A stretch of DNA of 64,000 nucleotides from Streptomyces sp. CA-210063. GTDB taxonomy: Bacteria; Actinomycetota; Actinomycetes; Streptomycetales; Streptomycetaceae. The stretch spans positions 4,960,001-5,024,000 of the forward strand of contig NZ_CP102512.1 in assembly GCF_024612015.1 (NCBI RefSeq), written 5' to 3'. Position numbers and translations under genes: made by a program. Below the pieces are notes generated by a model that did no database searches, was not told the DNA's origin, and was given only the letters and a program-made list of their open reading frames with translations. Shown piece by piece: positions 17,149 through 25,746 of the stretch (position 1 is the first letter of the stretch; the number at the start of each line of letters is the position of its first letter).

Positions 17149-19071
17149 CTACCGGCGCCCGATCAGCGAACGGACGTTCTCCAGCAAGGCGTGGAGCAAG
17201 AACGGTGGCTCCGTAACGACCGTGCGGGTCGTCTCCAGATACGTCGCCGCGTTCTTCCCGTCGATGCCCTCGCCCGCACGAACGAGTTCCCGCCTGCGCT
17301 CCTCCCAGGTCGGCCAGTGCTGGTCGAGATGGGTCTCCAGGGTGTCCTCGAACACGGTGTAGCGGCCGGTCGAGTCGTCGGCCGGCTGCGGATTGGGCGT
17401 CGCACCCAGGTACTGGAGAAGATTCGCGTTCTTGGTCCGGTTGTTCCGTGCCTGGCGCTCGAACTCCTGCTCCTTGTCCTGTCGCTGCTGCGGGATGAGG
17501 TGTTGCACCGACGCCCGCTTGCGCTCCTCCATGCCGGCGTCGCCGTCGAACACGACGTAGCAGGGCACGCCCAGGGCGCTGAAGAGGGCGTCAGAGATCA
17601 TGAGGTTGTCCTTGCCGTGGACCTCGATGACGCTGATGCCCTCCGCGCCCAGGTTGATCCCCGACCGGTCGGCGCAACCGGTGATCACTCCCTCGTCCCC
17701 GCGCCCCTCGACCAGCACCACGGCATGGGCGAAGAAGCCCTCTGCCAGCGCACCGCTCAGCGTGCCCTCGGTCCTGCTCCTGATCACCTTCTTGTCGACG
17801 AGGCCGTCCAAGGCCCCGCACAGGTCCTCCTCCGTGGCCTGCCACACTTGGGTGACGGGATGCCCCTCGCCGGCAGCGCGGCCCAGGCGCCGAATCTGGT
17901 GATACCCCTTCGGATCGATGAAGACCGGGTTGTGGGTGGCGTACATGACCTGAGTACGCCCCTGCGGCGAGGTGGCGACCAGCTCGCGGAGCACCTTCGC
18001 GAAGGTCCGCGCCTGAGGCGGGTGCTGGAAAAGCTCGGGCTCCTCGATGGCCAGGCACAGCGTCCGCATGCCGTCGGCCGAGCGCCTTCGGTCGGCGAGG
18101 TACTTCAGCGCCGCGATGATCAGGGCGCGCTGGAAGCCGTGCCCTTGCCGGTGCACCGAGGTATGGGCAGCCCCGTCCCGGATGCTCACCTGGAAGGTTG
18201 TCCGGGCGGGCCTCGGAGCCTGCACAGTGGGAGTCACAACCACCTCGCGCCCGGTGGTGAACTTGGCGACCTCCGCCGAGAGCGCGGCCGACACCTCGTC
18301 CAGCACGGGGCCGTACACCTTGCTGTGCACTTCCTGCCGGGCCAGATGAGCGTTCTCCTCGATCTCGCCGAGCTGCTCGTTGACCTGTGAGCGGTCCACG
18401 GCGTGGTCGAGGATGCGGCCGAGCGCGGTCGCCTTCTGATCGTCGGCCTCCTCGTACGCCCGCAGATCAGCGGAGACGAACACGAAGTCGATCAGCTGGG
18501 CGAGCCTGCTCTGCCCGGCGAAGCCGAAGAAGTGCGTGTCCTCGACCTCGGCCTCGGTGAGACGGTCGCGATTGGCCAACTCCCACGTGCGCATCGCCTC
18601 CAGAACCTTGTCCTTGGTCCCGGCGGCCGACAGCCCCAGGCTCGTGTCGCTCGCCCTCAACTGGTCATAGGCGCGCCGCAGTTCCATGGCCTTCTCGTTC
18701 TTGCGCACCTCCTCGAACGGCCCGTACGCGAGCGCCTTGCCCGTGATCTTGTCCTCGCCGTTCTGCCAGGTACGCCAGATGCTCACGCTCGCGACGCCGT
18801 CGGGCGCGTACCGCCCGAGAGTCTGGCGATCACGATCGGTGAGTCCGTCGAACTCCACCTCCACGGAGATACGGCCGCCCTCGGCCGCCGAGTGGATATC
18901 GTCGTCGCTGAGGGCGACACCCTTCTCGCCGTTGAAGAACCAGTCGAGCGCACGCAGCACGGTGGACTTGCCGACCCCGGTCGGCCCGATGAAGGAGGTG
19001 ATGTCTTCGAAGGACACGTCCACCTTGTGCAGACAGCAGAAGTTCTCGATGCGAACGCGTTTGATCTTCAC
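17149..19071 (-). CDS. OLD-family ATP-dependent endonuclease (AAA-TOPRIM)
   Basis: About 640 residues from GTG 19071 (VKIKRVRIENF) with AGGA upstream; a start at 19116 is possible. Walker A GPTGVGKST is at about residues 29-37, QGHGFQRALIIAALKYL gives the signature region, and Walker B LCLAIEEPELF lies near 337-347. The C-terminal TOPRIM domain has VVLVEGRGDE (about 451-460) and VVFDGDAG (about 506-513). OLD nucleases are DNA-cleaving ATPases found in anti-phage systems. No UvrD-like GajB gene is adjacent, so this is not Gabija; it looks like a solitary (class 1-like) OLD protein. All key motifs are intact. Confidence 0.9.
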   Translation of the reverse strand: MKIKRVRIENFCCLHKVDVSFEDITSFIGPTGVGKSTVLRALDWFFNGEKGVALSDDDIHSAAEGGRISVEVEFDGLTDRDRQTLGRYAPDGVASVSIWRTWQNGEDKITGKALAYGPFEEVRKNEKAMELRRAYDQLRASDTSLGLSAAGTKDKVLEAMRTWELANRDRLTEAEVEDTHFFGFAGQSRLAQLIDFVFVSADLRAYEEADDQKATALGRILDHAVDRSQVNEQLGEIEENAHLARQEVHSKVYGPVLDEVSAALSAEVAKFTTGREVVVTPTVQAPRPARTTFQVSIRDGAAHTSVHRQGHGFQRALIIAALKYLADRRRSADGMRTLCLAIEEPELFQHPPQARTFAKVLRELVATSPQGRTQVMYATHNPVFIDPKGYHQIRRLGRAAGEGHPVTQVWQATEEDLCGALDGLVDKKVIRSRTEGTLSGALAEGFFAHAVVLVEGRGDEGVITGCADRSGINLGAEGISVIEVHGKDNLMISDALFSALGVPCYVVFDGDAGMEERKRASVQHLIPQQRQDKEQEFERQARNNRTKNANLLQYLGATPNPQPADDSTGRYTVFEDTLETHLDQHWPTWEERRRELVRAGEGIDGKNAATYLETTRTVVTEPPFLLHALLENVRSLIGRR

Positions 19072-19293
19072 GGTCGTCCTGTGCGCTTGAGGCGGGAGGG
19101 GCATATGAGTGCCCACGTGACGATCGTGACGCTAGCAGCGCGCCTGACAGCACATCAGCTGATTTCCCCTGATAGGTGATTCCTCAGAGTCGAGCGCCGT
19201 TCCTGCCATGAAGTCCCGCGACGATCATCGATATCTATAAGTGCCTGTGTCTGAACCTCGCTTTGGATCTTTGGGCGGGTCTAGGCTGGCGGC

Positions 19294-19605
19294 GTGTCTG
19301 GGGTCAACGGGCCTGGTCGTGATCGGCGTTGTCCTGGGTGTGGTTCATGGCTGGGGCCGGAGGCTGCACCTCGGGCGGTGTACTGCTCGGGGGTGTGTCG
19401 GTGCAGGCAGTGGCGCCGGATACGGCGGCTGCGGCTGCGGGTGGCGGCGCTTGAACGGGGCGAGGGCCGCCGGGTCTGCCCGGAGTGCGGGGCCGTCTGG
19501 GTGGCCGGGGTGGATCACCGCAGCAACGCGGTCTACTGCTCGCCGCGGTGCCGGAAGAAGGCATGGAGCCGCCGCAGGGCAGCGTTCGCCGAAGCGTCCG
19601 GCTGA
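19294..19605 (+). CDS. Small double zinc-ribbon protein
   Basis: 103 residues from GTG 19294. It has two similar cysteine clusters: CPGCGSWLG with YCSGVCRCRQW, and CPECGAVW with YCSPRCRKKAW. Each has the CxxC plus YCSxxC pattern of a zinc ribbon, joined by an arginine-rich helix. Such small proteins bind zinc and often nucleic acid, but no specific family is recognised. It stands alone, 170 bp upstream of the DUF6192 gene and in the same direction, so it may share its transcript. Confidence 0.6.
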   Translation: MSGVNGPGRDRRCPGCGSWLGPEAAPRAVYCSGVCRCRQWRRIRRLRLRVAALERGEGRRVCPECGAVWVAGVDHRSNAVYCSPRCRKKAWSRRRAAFAEASG

Positions 19606-19777
19606 CGCTTGAGCGAACAGTTCACGAACCGAGGCAACGGCCGGAGCGTTCAATTCCTCCCATTTCCAGCCATGGTTGGCGAACGATCTGACGGCGGGCG
19701 GACTCTGACGGAAGGGCCGGGGCTTGTCGCCGGCGGTCCGGTCCGCCGGGCCCCGACCGCGAGGGATGGTGGCCACC

Positions 19778-20833
19778 ATGCCCACCGCCACGATCGGTCA
19801 TGTCACCCGCGAGCGCTACGAGCAGATCATCGCCACCGACCGGGAACTGGTCGGACAGATGCAGCGCATCCAGTTCACCATCGGGGACCACGCGCTGGAG
19901 ATCGAGCCGATGCAGCAGATCGGAGGCGCCCGCCCGGCCCCCGGCGAGGACCTGTTCGGCGTCGACGTCTCGTTACAGATCTACGCCGACGACCTGGGGC
20001 TGTCACTGAGCACGGTCCGCAGCTACCGGTTCGCCGCCCACCGCTGGCCCGCCGGCCAGCGTCGGCACGGTATCTCCCACAAGGTCCACTACATCCTCGC
20101 GTCCATCCCGGACGACACCGAACGCTTCGAGGCGATCGACGCCCCTCCGCTGGACGAGCGCGCCCGGGCCCGGCGCTGGACGACGGACCTCGCCAAGAAG
20201 CACGTCGGGCAGCGCCCGGACCGTCCCGAGACGCCGGCGCAGAAAGTGGCGGCCATTCACCGCCTGGCCGACGACGACGAGGTCGCGGCGCAGATCGCCA
20301 CGGACGTGCTGCGCCGTCCGCAGGTCGCGGCCAAAGTGGTCGCCGACGACACCGCCCGGCACATGGTCAACAAGGCGCAGACCACGCAGCACCGGACCGA
20401 GGTCGTCCACGACCTCATCGACGACGACACGGTGGCGGCCCAGGTCGCCTCCGATGTGCTGCGCCGTCCGGAGGTTGCGGCCAGGGTGGTCGCCGACGAC
20501 ACCGCCCGGCACGCGGTCAACCGGGCCCAGACCGACCGTTCCCGTCAGCAGGCCGAACACTTCCGCCGGGAGACACCCGCAGGGCGGGCGGTGAAGAAGA
20601 TCGAGCGGACCGCGGAGTTCCTGGACCTCGTCGGTGCCTGCCACCGCTTCGTGGCGGCCTGCGGAAAGACCGTGCCCAAACTGCGCGACCGGCACCTGTC
20701 GGATGACGAACAGGCCGTCCTCGCGCAGAACGTCGCCCGCTGCCGGGCCACGCTGGACTGGATCGAGACTGCCGCCGAAACCGGCGAGGTCGACGTGGAC
20801 GAGGAGCTCGCCCGCCTCCTGCGGGGTGAGTAG
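19778..20833 (+). CDS. DUF6192 family protein
   Basis: About 351 residues. The exact start is uncertain: ATG 19778, GTG 19769 or ATG 19766 are all in frame and share one weak GAGGG. The N-terminal half has the family pattern VTRERYEQIIATDRELVGQM, FTIGDHALEIEPMQ, and a helix-turn-helix-like segment IYADDLGLSLSTVRSYR, suggesting DNA binding. The middle holds two copies of a 36-residue block (DDDEVAAQIATDVLRRPQVA and DDDTVAAQVASDVLRRPEVA). DUF6192 genes are often followed by a RacP gene, as here (3 bp after the stop). A role in plasmid or element biology is likely but unproven. Confidence 0.75.
   Translation: MPTATIGHVTRERYEQIIATDRELVGQMQRIQFTIGDHALEIEPMQQIGGARPAPGEDLFGVDVSLQIYADDLGLSLSTVRSYRFAAHRWPAGQRRHGISHKVHYILASIPDDTERFEAIDAPPLDERARARRWTTDLAKKHVGQRPDRPETPAQKVAAIHRLADDDEVAAQIATDVLRRPQVAAKVVADDTARHMVNKAQTTQHRTEVVHDLIDDDTVAAQVASDVLRRPEVAARVVADDTARHAVNRAQTDRSRQQAEHFRRETPAGRAVKKIERTAEFLDLVGACHRFVAACGKTVPKLRDRHLSDDEQAVLAQNVARCRATLDWIETAAETGEVDVDEELARLLRGE
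20271..20530 (+). repeat. Internal 110-bp duplication in the DUF6192 gene
   Basis: Bases 20271-20380 and 20421-20530 are diverged direct copies, with the identical run GTGCTGCGCCGTCCG and the shared GTGGTCGCCGACGACACCGC. The reading frame is kept, so the protein carries two repeats of one helical unit. Confidence 0.8.
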
Positions 20834-20835
20834 CC

Positions 20836-21249
20836 GTGGCCAAGCGCTCCCCGACCGCGGAGCGCCACGCCGACCTGATCCGTACCGCCCTGTTCGAAGT
20901 CGCGCCCGCCGGCATGACGCTGATCCGCCTGATGGCCTCGTGCGAGCTCAGCCGCTGGCAGACCAGGCGGGGACTGGCCACGCTGCGCGATCTATGCGCC
21001 GAACGCAGCTGGCCGCCGGTCATCTACAACCGTGACCTCGGCTATCACTTCTGCGCGAGCGAGGACGAACTGGAGGAATGGGAGCGGGCGTGGCTGAGTG
21101 AGAAACTCACCCAGTTCCGCCGGATGCTCACCGGCACCATCGGCCCGCACCTGGCCCTGTTCCCCAAGAGCGTCTGGGCCGGCTACCTCAGCGACCAGAT
21201 GAAAGCGATCGAGTCGAACCTGGCGCTGGCCGCCCGGCCACCGCGCTGA
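20836..21249 (+). CDS. racP: RacP-like winged-helix protein
   Basis: 137 residues from a GTG directly after the DUF6192 stop. N-terminal winged-helix-like region: HADLIRTALFEVAPAGMTLIRLM, SRWQTRRGLATLRDLCAER; then an Arg/Tyr stretch (IYNRDLGYHFCASEDELEEW) and a C-terminal helix pair (LTQFRRMLTGTIGPHLALFP, DQMKAIESNLALAARP). This is the usual RacP layout in Streptomyces, a protein of unclear function that travels with DUF6192 on mobile and accessory DNA. The tight spacing means it is co-transcribed with its partner. Confidence 0.7.
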   Translation: MAKRSPTAERHADLIRTALFEVAPAGMTLIRLMASCELSRWQTRRGLATLRDLCAERSWPPVIYNRDLGYHFCASEDELEEWERAWLSEKLTQFRRMLTGTIGPHLALFPKSVWAGYLSDQMKAIESNLALAARPPR

Positions 21250-21344
21250 CAGCTCTGGGCCGGGGCGCCCACCGCCAGAGCAGGAGGCCGGGACCGGCCC
21301 GGCGCCCCGGACAACCCGGGCTATCGGGCCGGTCTGTCTCTGCC

Positions 21345-22205
21345 ATGCGCCAGCGCCGCTATCCGTCCGACACGACGGACGCCGAATGGGCACTGCTCGA
21401 ACCCCTTCTCCCGGTCCCCGCCTGCCAGACACCTTCCGGCGGCCGTCCGGAAGCCCATCCCCGGCGGGAGATCGTCGACGGCATACGCTATCTCGTCGAT
21501 AACGGCATCAAATGGCGCGCGATGCCGTCCGACTTCCCGCCCTGGCGGACGATCTACGGCTTCGCCCGGCGCTGGGCCGCCGCCGGCGCCGTCGGAATCA
21601 TCCGCGACCAGCTCCGCCGCCAGATCCGACTCGCCGCCGGGAAAACACCCCGCGCCGCGTCGGTCGTCGTGGACTCCCAGAGCGTCAAGGCGTCCGAGAC
21701 CGTCGGCAAGGAAAGCCGCGGCTGGGACGGCGGCAAACTGATCAACGGGAGGAAGAGACATCTCATCGTGGACAACCGCGGCCTGGTGCTGATGGTGATG
21801 GTCACCACCGCCGGCGTCCACGACAGCGTTCCCGCGAAGGAATTGCTGTTCCGGCTCGCGCTCACTCACCCCGAGATCTCCATCGTCTGGGCCGACTCCG
21901 CCTACGGCGGGAAGCTGGTGACCTGGGCGAAGAAGTACCTCGACATCACCATCAAGACGGTGCGGCGCCCGCCGGACGCCAAGGGCTTCGTGGTCCTGCC
22001 ACGCAGGTGGGTGGTGGAGCGTTCCTGGTCGTGGATCATGCGCGCGCGGCGCCACTGCCGTGACCATGAACGCCTGCCCGTGATGAGTGAATCCCTCATC
22101 ACGTGGGCCGCCATCACACTGATGACCAGGCGGCTCACCCGCCGCAAGGCCCGCCCCGCCGAACGGCGCGACATCACCCCCTACTACCTGGCGCAGGCCG
22201 CCTGA
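21345..22205 (+). mobile_element. IS5-family transposase (intact, single frame)
   Basis: 286 residues. DDE residues are visible: Asp in VVVDSQSVK, Asp in IVWADSAYGG, and Glu in RRWVVERSWSW with the following Arg/Tyr-like helix. The N-terminus (RYPSDTTDAEWALLEPLLP) and the GIKWRAMPSDFPPW motif are typical of the IS5 group common in Streptomyces. The frame is unbroken, so the enzyme could be active. I looked for terminal inverted repeats in the about 95 bp upstream and downstream and did not find a convincing pair, so element ends are not given. Confidence 0.85.
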
Positions 22206-22291
22206 TCCGCCCTCCCCCAGCAATGCGTCGACGCTCCGGCCATGCTGCGATGCATCGAATCGCGCGGCGACCAGGTCAGGTGAAGGGCAGA

Positions 22292-22717
22292 CTATGGCTG
22301 AAGTCCGGCAACGTCGCGTGCTGTCTGCCGCAGGCGAAGCCAGCGGATGCCTGTGGTCGGAGCGATGCCGACGGATATGAGACGCAGGGCCTGGATCTGG
22401 TGTTGGGACTCTGGCCCCAGATCGGCCGGTAGCCCAGCAAAGAGATTCTCCGAAGCAGCGTCAGCGGCAAGAAGTTGAGTGACTTTTTCCCAGAATTCCG
22501 AGCCGGATTCCGGGCCAGGCTTACCGATGGCCTCGCGCCGCGCTTGATACATCGCGAGAGCCAGAACGAGACCGGCAGTTTCGAGGAATTCTTCGGCCGA
22601 TTCGTTCCAGGTGACGAAGCGTTGCTCCTGGCGTCGCTGGACAGCTGGGTCACTCAGGTGGTCGGTGATGAGTCGGCGGGCTTGTTCGATCTGGTCCCGC
22701 AAGCGAAGAGTGGGCAT
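22292..22717 (-). CDS. Hypothetical cytoplasmic protein
   Basis: 141 residues from an ATG with GGAGG five bases upstream, a good start. Helical throughout: DQIEQARRLITDHLSDPAVQ, FLETAGLVLALAMYQARREA, WEKVTQLLAADAASENLFA, and a basic C-terminus (GIRWLRLRQTARDVAG). No signal peptide, motif or recognised family. It ends 87 bp from the transposase and runs towards it, and follows the secreted-protein gene at 22780 in the same direction. Confidence 0.6.
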   Translation of the reverse strand: MPTLRLRDQIEQARRLITDHLSDPAVQRRQEQRFVTWNESAEEFLETAGLVLALAMYQARREAIGKPGPESGSEFWEKVTQLLAADAASENLFAGLPADLGPESQHQIQALRLISVGIAPTTGIRWLRLRQTARDVAGLQP

Positions 22718-22779
22718 GGGCGCCTCCGGCGCAGTGAGGGAATACAGGGTGCCGCCGGAGGCACCCGGTCAGCGCCGGA

Positions 22780-23295
22780 TCACAGGCACTTGACGTTGAG
22801 TGTGGAGCTGGTGGCGGTGTCGGAGTCTGTACTTCCCGCAGTGATGGTGCCGAGCGTCTGCGAACGGTAGGAGTACGTCTGAGATGTGGATTCGCAGCTC
22901 ACCGAAGCGGTGGTCGACCGGGCGGGAGGCGGGCACCTGTGCTGGCGCGGGCTCGCCCCCGCAGTGGTCCAGCCAGGACCCGACAGATAGATCTGGAGGT
23001 CCACCTCGCTGTTGCAGGCCAGCGGTGTGCCACCGGCACAGGAGGATAAGCCTCCTGTGCCGGTGATCTTTCCACCACTGTAGTTCGGTTTGTTGGCGAA
23101 TATCTGGCACGTGATCGCTTCAGCGGCGTCCGGGCTCTCTTCCACGCGAAGAGTGACCTCAGGGTTGCCGATCTGTTCGGACGGCGGAGCCGGTTCGGCC
23201 ATGGCCCCGCTGCCTATCGCCAGAGCAAACGCGGGAGCCAACAGGACGACGGCGCCCGTACGAGCCAGCATCCTTGCTCTACTGCCGTGTTTCAT
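22780..23295 (-). CDS. Secreted cysteine-containing protein of unknown function
   Basis: 171 residues from ATG 23295 with AGGAG upstream. A clear Sec signal peptide: basic MKHGSRARMLAR, hydrophobic core GAVVLLAPAFALAIGSGAM, then AMA-EP as a likely cleavage site. The mature part has six cysteines spread along a Ser/Thr/Gly-rich chain (ITCQIF, SSCAGG, ACNSEV, RCPPP, SCEST, VKCL), suggesting disulphide bonds and an extracellular beta-rich fold. No enzymatic motif. A longer start at 23337 is rejected because the signal peptide begins at residue 15 of it. Confidence 0.65.
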   Translation of the reverse strand: MKHGSRARMLARTGAVVLLAPAFALAIGSGAMAEPAPPSEQIGNPEVTLRVEESPDAAEAITCQIFANKPNYSGGKITGTGGLSSCAGGTPLACNSEVDLQIYLSGPGWTTAGASPRQHRCPPPARSTTASVSCESTSQTYSYRSQTLGTITAGSTDSDTATSSTLNVKCL

Positions 23296-23604
23296 CGTTC
23301 TCCTGTCCCTTGCATCGAAGTGACCTGAGCGACGCAACGGTAGGCATGGGGTGATTACTTTCGATAGCGATTGGTGGGGAATGACCGATTCCCTGTCAGC
23401 CCGTGGCTGAGAGGTTCACCAACGAGTCACCATGCTGCACGCGCACGACCACCTCACTCGCGAACTGCCTGACTTCAGACACAGGCTCTAAGGAGTACGC
23501 CGGCTTGGCCTCCTCCCCTGCCTCGTCCTCGGCCCACGTGCTCCAGCGACACTCGATCGGGACTCCGACACACTCAACTCAAAACCTCACTACGATCACC
23601 GGCC
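23296..23604. other. Divergent intergenic region
   Basis: 309 bp between the divergent secreted-protein and SBD-HNH genes. It contains a relatively A/T-rich segment (23340-23390) likely to hold promoter elements. No palindrome or repeat stands out. Confidence 0.45.
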
Positions 23605-24498
23605 ATGGACTGGCTCGGGCGGATCGCGAAGCTCAGGCAGTGGACCAGGAGCGGAACGCGCGCCCCTCACAAGCCGCTGTTGCTCCTGCACGCCCTCGGC
23701 CGGTTCCAGCAGGACGCCGACAGCGAACTCCGCTACAGCGCGGTGGAGAAGGACCTGCAGAGTCTGTTGACCGAGTACGGCCCGCCCAACAGGACAACGC
23801 CCGCCTACCCGTTCCACCACCTCGTCAGCGACGGGGTGTGGGAAGTGCGTACCGACCTCGGGCCCGGCAGCCCCGGGACCGGGGTACGGGTTCTCCGGGA
23901 GACGGGCGCCACCGGCCGGCTCACACCGGAACTCCGAACCGCCCTGCGCGGCGAACCCGAACTGCTGGGACAGATGGCGCGGTTACTGCTCGACCTGCAC
24001 TTCCCGCCCTCGCTCCACAGCGAGTTGTGCGAAGCCGCCGGCCTGGAACTGGAACCCGCGCACACCGGGCACCTCGTGCCCGCGCGCAGACAGCGGGACC
24101 GGCGCATGCGCGAACTGGTCCTCACCGCCTACGAGTACCGGTGCGCCTTCTGCGGCTACGACGGCAGGATCGGCACGGTCCCGGTCGGACTGGAAGCCGC
24201 ACACGTACGCTGGTGGGCCTTCGGCGGACCGGACGACGTCGACAACGGGCTGTGCCTCTGCTCGCTGCACCACAAGCTCTTCGACAAGGGCGTCCTCGGA
24301 GTCGACGACGGCCACCGCATACTCGTCTCCCAGCACTTCGTCGGCCACAGCCCCGCCGCCCGCGAACACGTCGTCGCCCTCGCGGGCCGTCCCCTCATCG
24401 GCCCACAACCAGGCATACGCCCAGTCGCAGCCGACCACCGCGCCTGGCACACCAGCCAGGTCTTCCACGGCACTCCACGCCCCGCCACTGCGGCCTGA
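23605..24498 (+). CDS. SBD-HNH phosphorothioate-sensing type IV restriction endonuclease
   Basis: 297 residues. The N-terminal sulphur-binding-domain-like region shows APHKPLLLLHALGRF and YPFHHLVSDGVWEV, the pattern of ScoMcrA-type domains that recognise phosphorothioate-modified DNA. The C-terminal HNH nuclease is complete: CAFCGYD (about residue 180), LEAAHVRWW (about 197-205), and DNGLCLCSLHHKLFD (about 213-227), with the zinc cysteines and catalytic histidine. Such enzymes cut incoming DND-modified DNA and are not compatible with a host dnd system; no dnd genes are in this window. It is a single-gene defence unit near the end of the accessory region. Confidence 0.82.
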   Translation: MDWLGRIAKLRQWTRSGTRAPHKPLLLLHALGRFQQDADSELRYSAVEKDLQSLLTEYGPPNRTTPAYPFHHLVSDGVWEVRTDLGPGSPGTGVRVLRETGATGRLTPELRTALRGEPELLGQMARLLLDLHFPPSLHSELCEAAGLELEPAHTGHLVPARRQRDRRMRELVLTAYEYRCAFCGYDGRIGTVPVGLEAAHVRWWAFGGPDDVDNGLCLCSLHHKLFDKGVLGVDDGHRILVSQHFVGHSPAAREHVVALAGRPLIGPQPGIRPVAADHRAWHTSQVFHGTPRPATAA

Positions 24499-24749
24499 CC
24501 GGATGACCGACACCTCCTCTCGATACCCCTCCCTGAAGTCGGCCCGCTTTTCCGCCTCGGCGGTGTCCACCCCGAGCAGGCCCGCGTTGCTAAAGCCTCT
24601 CCGACCCCTCTCCGCCCCGAGTTGTTCGGCCGCCGCTGAACCCTCCTCCGTGCGCTCCTGCAATGGCGCCCTTCCGCCCAGCGCTCACTTCCAGGGCTCG
24701 GCAACTCCTCAGCCGCCAAGAGGGGCTCCCTGCAACTCCGATCGGACGG
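24499..24749. other. Non-coding stretch before the first attachment site
   Basis: Codes for no convincing protein on either strand. It leads directly into the repeat and tRNA-derived core described next. Confidence 0.45.
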
Positions 24750-24767
24750 CGTGCCCATAGCGTGCCC
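24750..24767. repeat. Arm-type direct repeat pair, copy A
   Basis: CGTGCCC-ATAG-CGTGCCC: two 7-bp direct repeats 11 bp apart. Starts 116 bp before the first tRNA-derived core. Three similar pairs occur at 26153, 27354 and 27586. Spacing of one helical turn fits binding by a recombinase or accessory protein (inference). Confidence 0.65.
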
Positions 24768-24865
24768 GTAAGACCGGTGAACCACGGTCAACAGCGGTAC
24801 GATCCTGCACTTTCGGGCGCAGCGCCCGGCTATATATGCCCAGGTCAGAAGCTACCCGGCGGCCC

Positions 24866-24919
24866 AAGCGCCGTAGCTTCCCAAGCTGAGAGCGCGAGTT
24901 CGATTCTCGTCACCCGCTC
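24866..24919 (+). repeat. tRNA-Gly(CCC) 3'-half attachment core, copy 1
   Basis: 54 bp that include the anticodon loop TTCCCAA, the T-arm GCGAG-TTCGATT-CTCGT and the acceptor strand CACCCGC. The 5' half of the tRNA (GCGGGTG...) is absent, so it is not a tRNA gene. It is the segment that tyrosine recombinases typically use as att core. It is 53/54 identical to copy 2. Confidence 0.85.
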
Positions 24920-24925
24920 TTCTTG

Positions 24926-24952
24926 AAGCCCCAGGTCAGCGGCCTGGGGCTT
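24926..24952 (+). terminator. Hairpin after attachment copy 1
   Basis: AAGCCCCAGG / CCTGGGGCTT stem of 10 bp around a 7-base loop, six bases after the acceptor-like end. A homologous hairpin follows copy 2, so it is probably the old tRNA terminator carried with the site. Confidence 0.65.
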
Positions 24953-25335
24953 GTACATTGGCGGGGATTTTTCCGCAGGATCCGCCCTCCGAGGCGCACG
25001 AAGATGGGGCACGTGGAGGGCACGAGTTCTCGGCGGCCGTGGCAGGCTCCCCGGCCCTGGCATCGAACGGTGCCTGTGACCTGCGGTTTCGCTGTATCAA
25101 CCACATCGGTCACACACGTGAGCCCTCAGCCTGCCCTTCCCCTCGGAGAGACGTATGGCGTTTGCGGACGCCGCAGCACTATTGGTTGCCCAACTCCTAC
25201 CGACGAGACAAGACTTCAACGAGTGCGCCGCGGTGGACACGGAGGGACCCGGCGGCACCGAGGTGATGCTCCGCCATCTCCGGTATGACGACGCGGGCCT
25301 CCACCCTCGCCTGACGCAGGCTCGGCGGAAATCTC
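24953..25335. other. Intergenic, nothing recognised
   Basis: 383 bp between the first att hairpin and the vapC stop. Open frames are short and do not resemble known proteins. Confidence 0.45.
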
Positions 25336-25746
25336 TCAGGCGATGTCGTGGACGCTGTGCTCGGTCAAGTCGGATGCGTGCCGAGCGACGGCACGGTATT
25401 CGGCATCGTCATGGAGGACAGTCAGGCCATGGTGAGCCGCGGTGGCAGCGATGACGAGGTCGACCGCTGAGGCGCTGCGATGCTCCCCGGCCCGGGCCAT
25501 GCGGTGCTGCACCGTGCCGATCCAGCGCCCCGCGTTCTTCGGCACCGACACATCTGGGTAGAGGTCGGTGAACATCTCCATGATCTCGTCGTACTCGCGA
25601 CCGTTCCGGGCGCTGTGAAGAAACTCGGCGCGTTGCACGTAGCAGGATGCGATGGCCCCGGCATCGATCGCGTCGTACCAGGCCGATTGCAGTTTGGGAT
25701 CACGGAGCAGCCGCACCAGGCCGGACGTGTCGAGCAAGTAGATCAC
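25336..25746 (-). CDS. vapC: VapC-type PIN-domain ribonuclease toxin
   Basis: About 136 residues from GTG 25746, which overlaps the antitoxin stop (GTGA). PIN-domain acidic residues are visible: Asp6 in VIYLLDTSGLV, Glu41 in YVQRAEFLHS, and Asp in SAVDLVIAATA near residue 98. PIN toxins cleave RNA, often tRNA, and are held inactive by the antitoxin. The upstream extension of the open frame lies in the antitoxin gene and is rejected. The gene sits between two att copies, a common place for stabilising toxin-antitoxin modules. Confidence 0.88.
   Translation of the reverse strand: MIYLLDTSGLVRLLRDPKLQSAWYDAIDAGAIASCYVQRAEFLHSARNGREYDEIMEMFTDLYPDVSVPKNAGRWIGTVQHRMARAGEHRSASAVDLVIAATAAHHGLTVLHDDAEYRAVARHASDLTEHSVHDIA

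Noticed and set aside
17149..19071. Gabija (GajA) assignment
   Set aside because: No GajB/UvrD-like gene is adjacent on either side.
21250..22290. Terminal inverted repeats of the IS5-type element
   Set aside because: No matching pair could be found by eye on both sides; element boundaries left open.
24866..24919. Functional tRNA gene at any of the three cores
   Set aside because: The 5' half (acceptor strand and D arm) is missing in all three copies, so none can fold into a tRNA.
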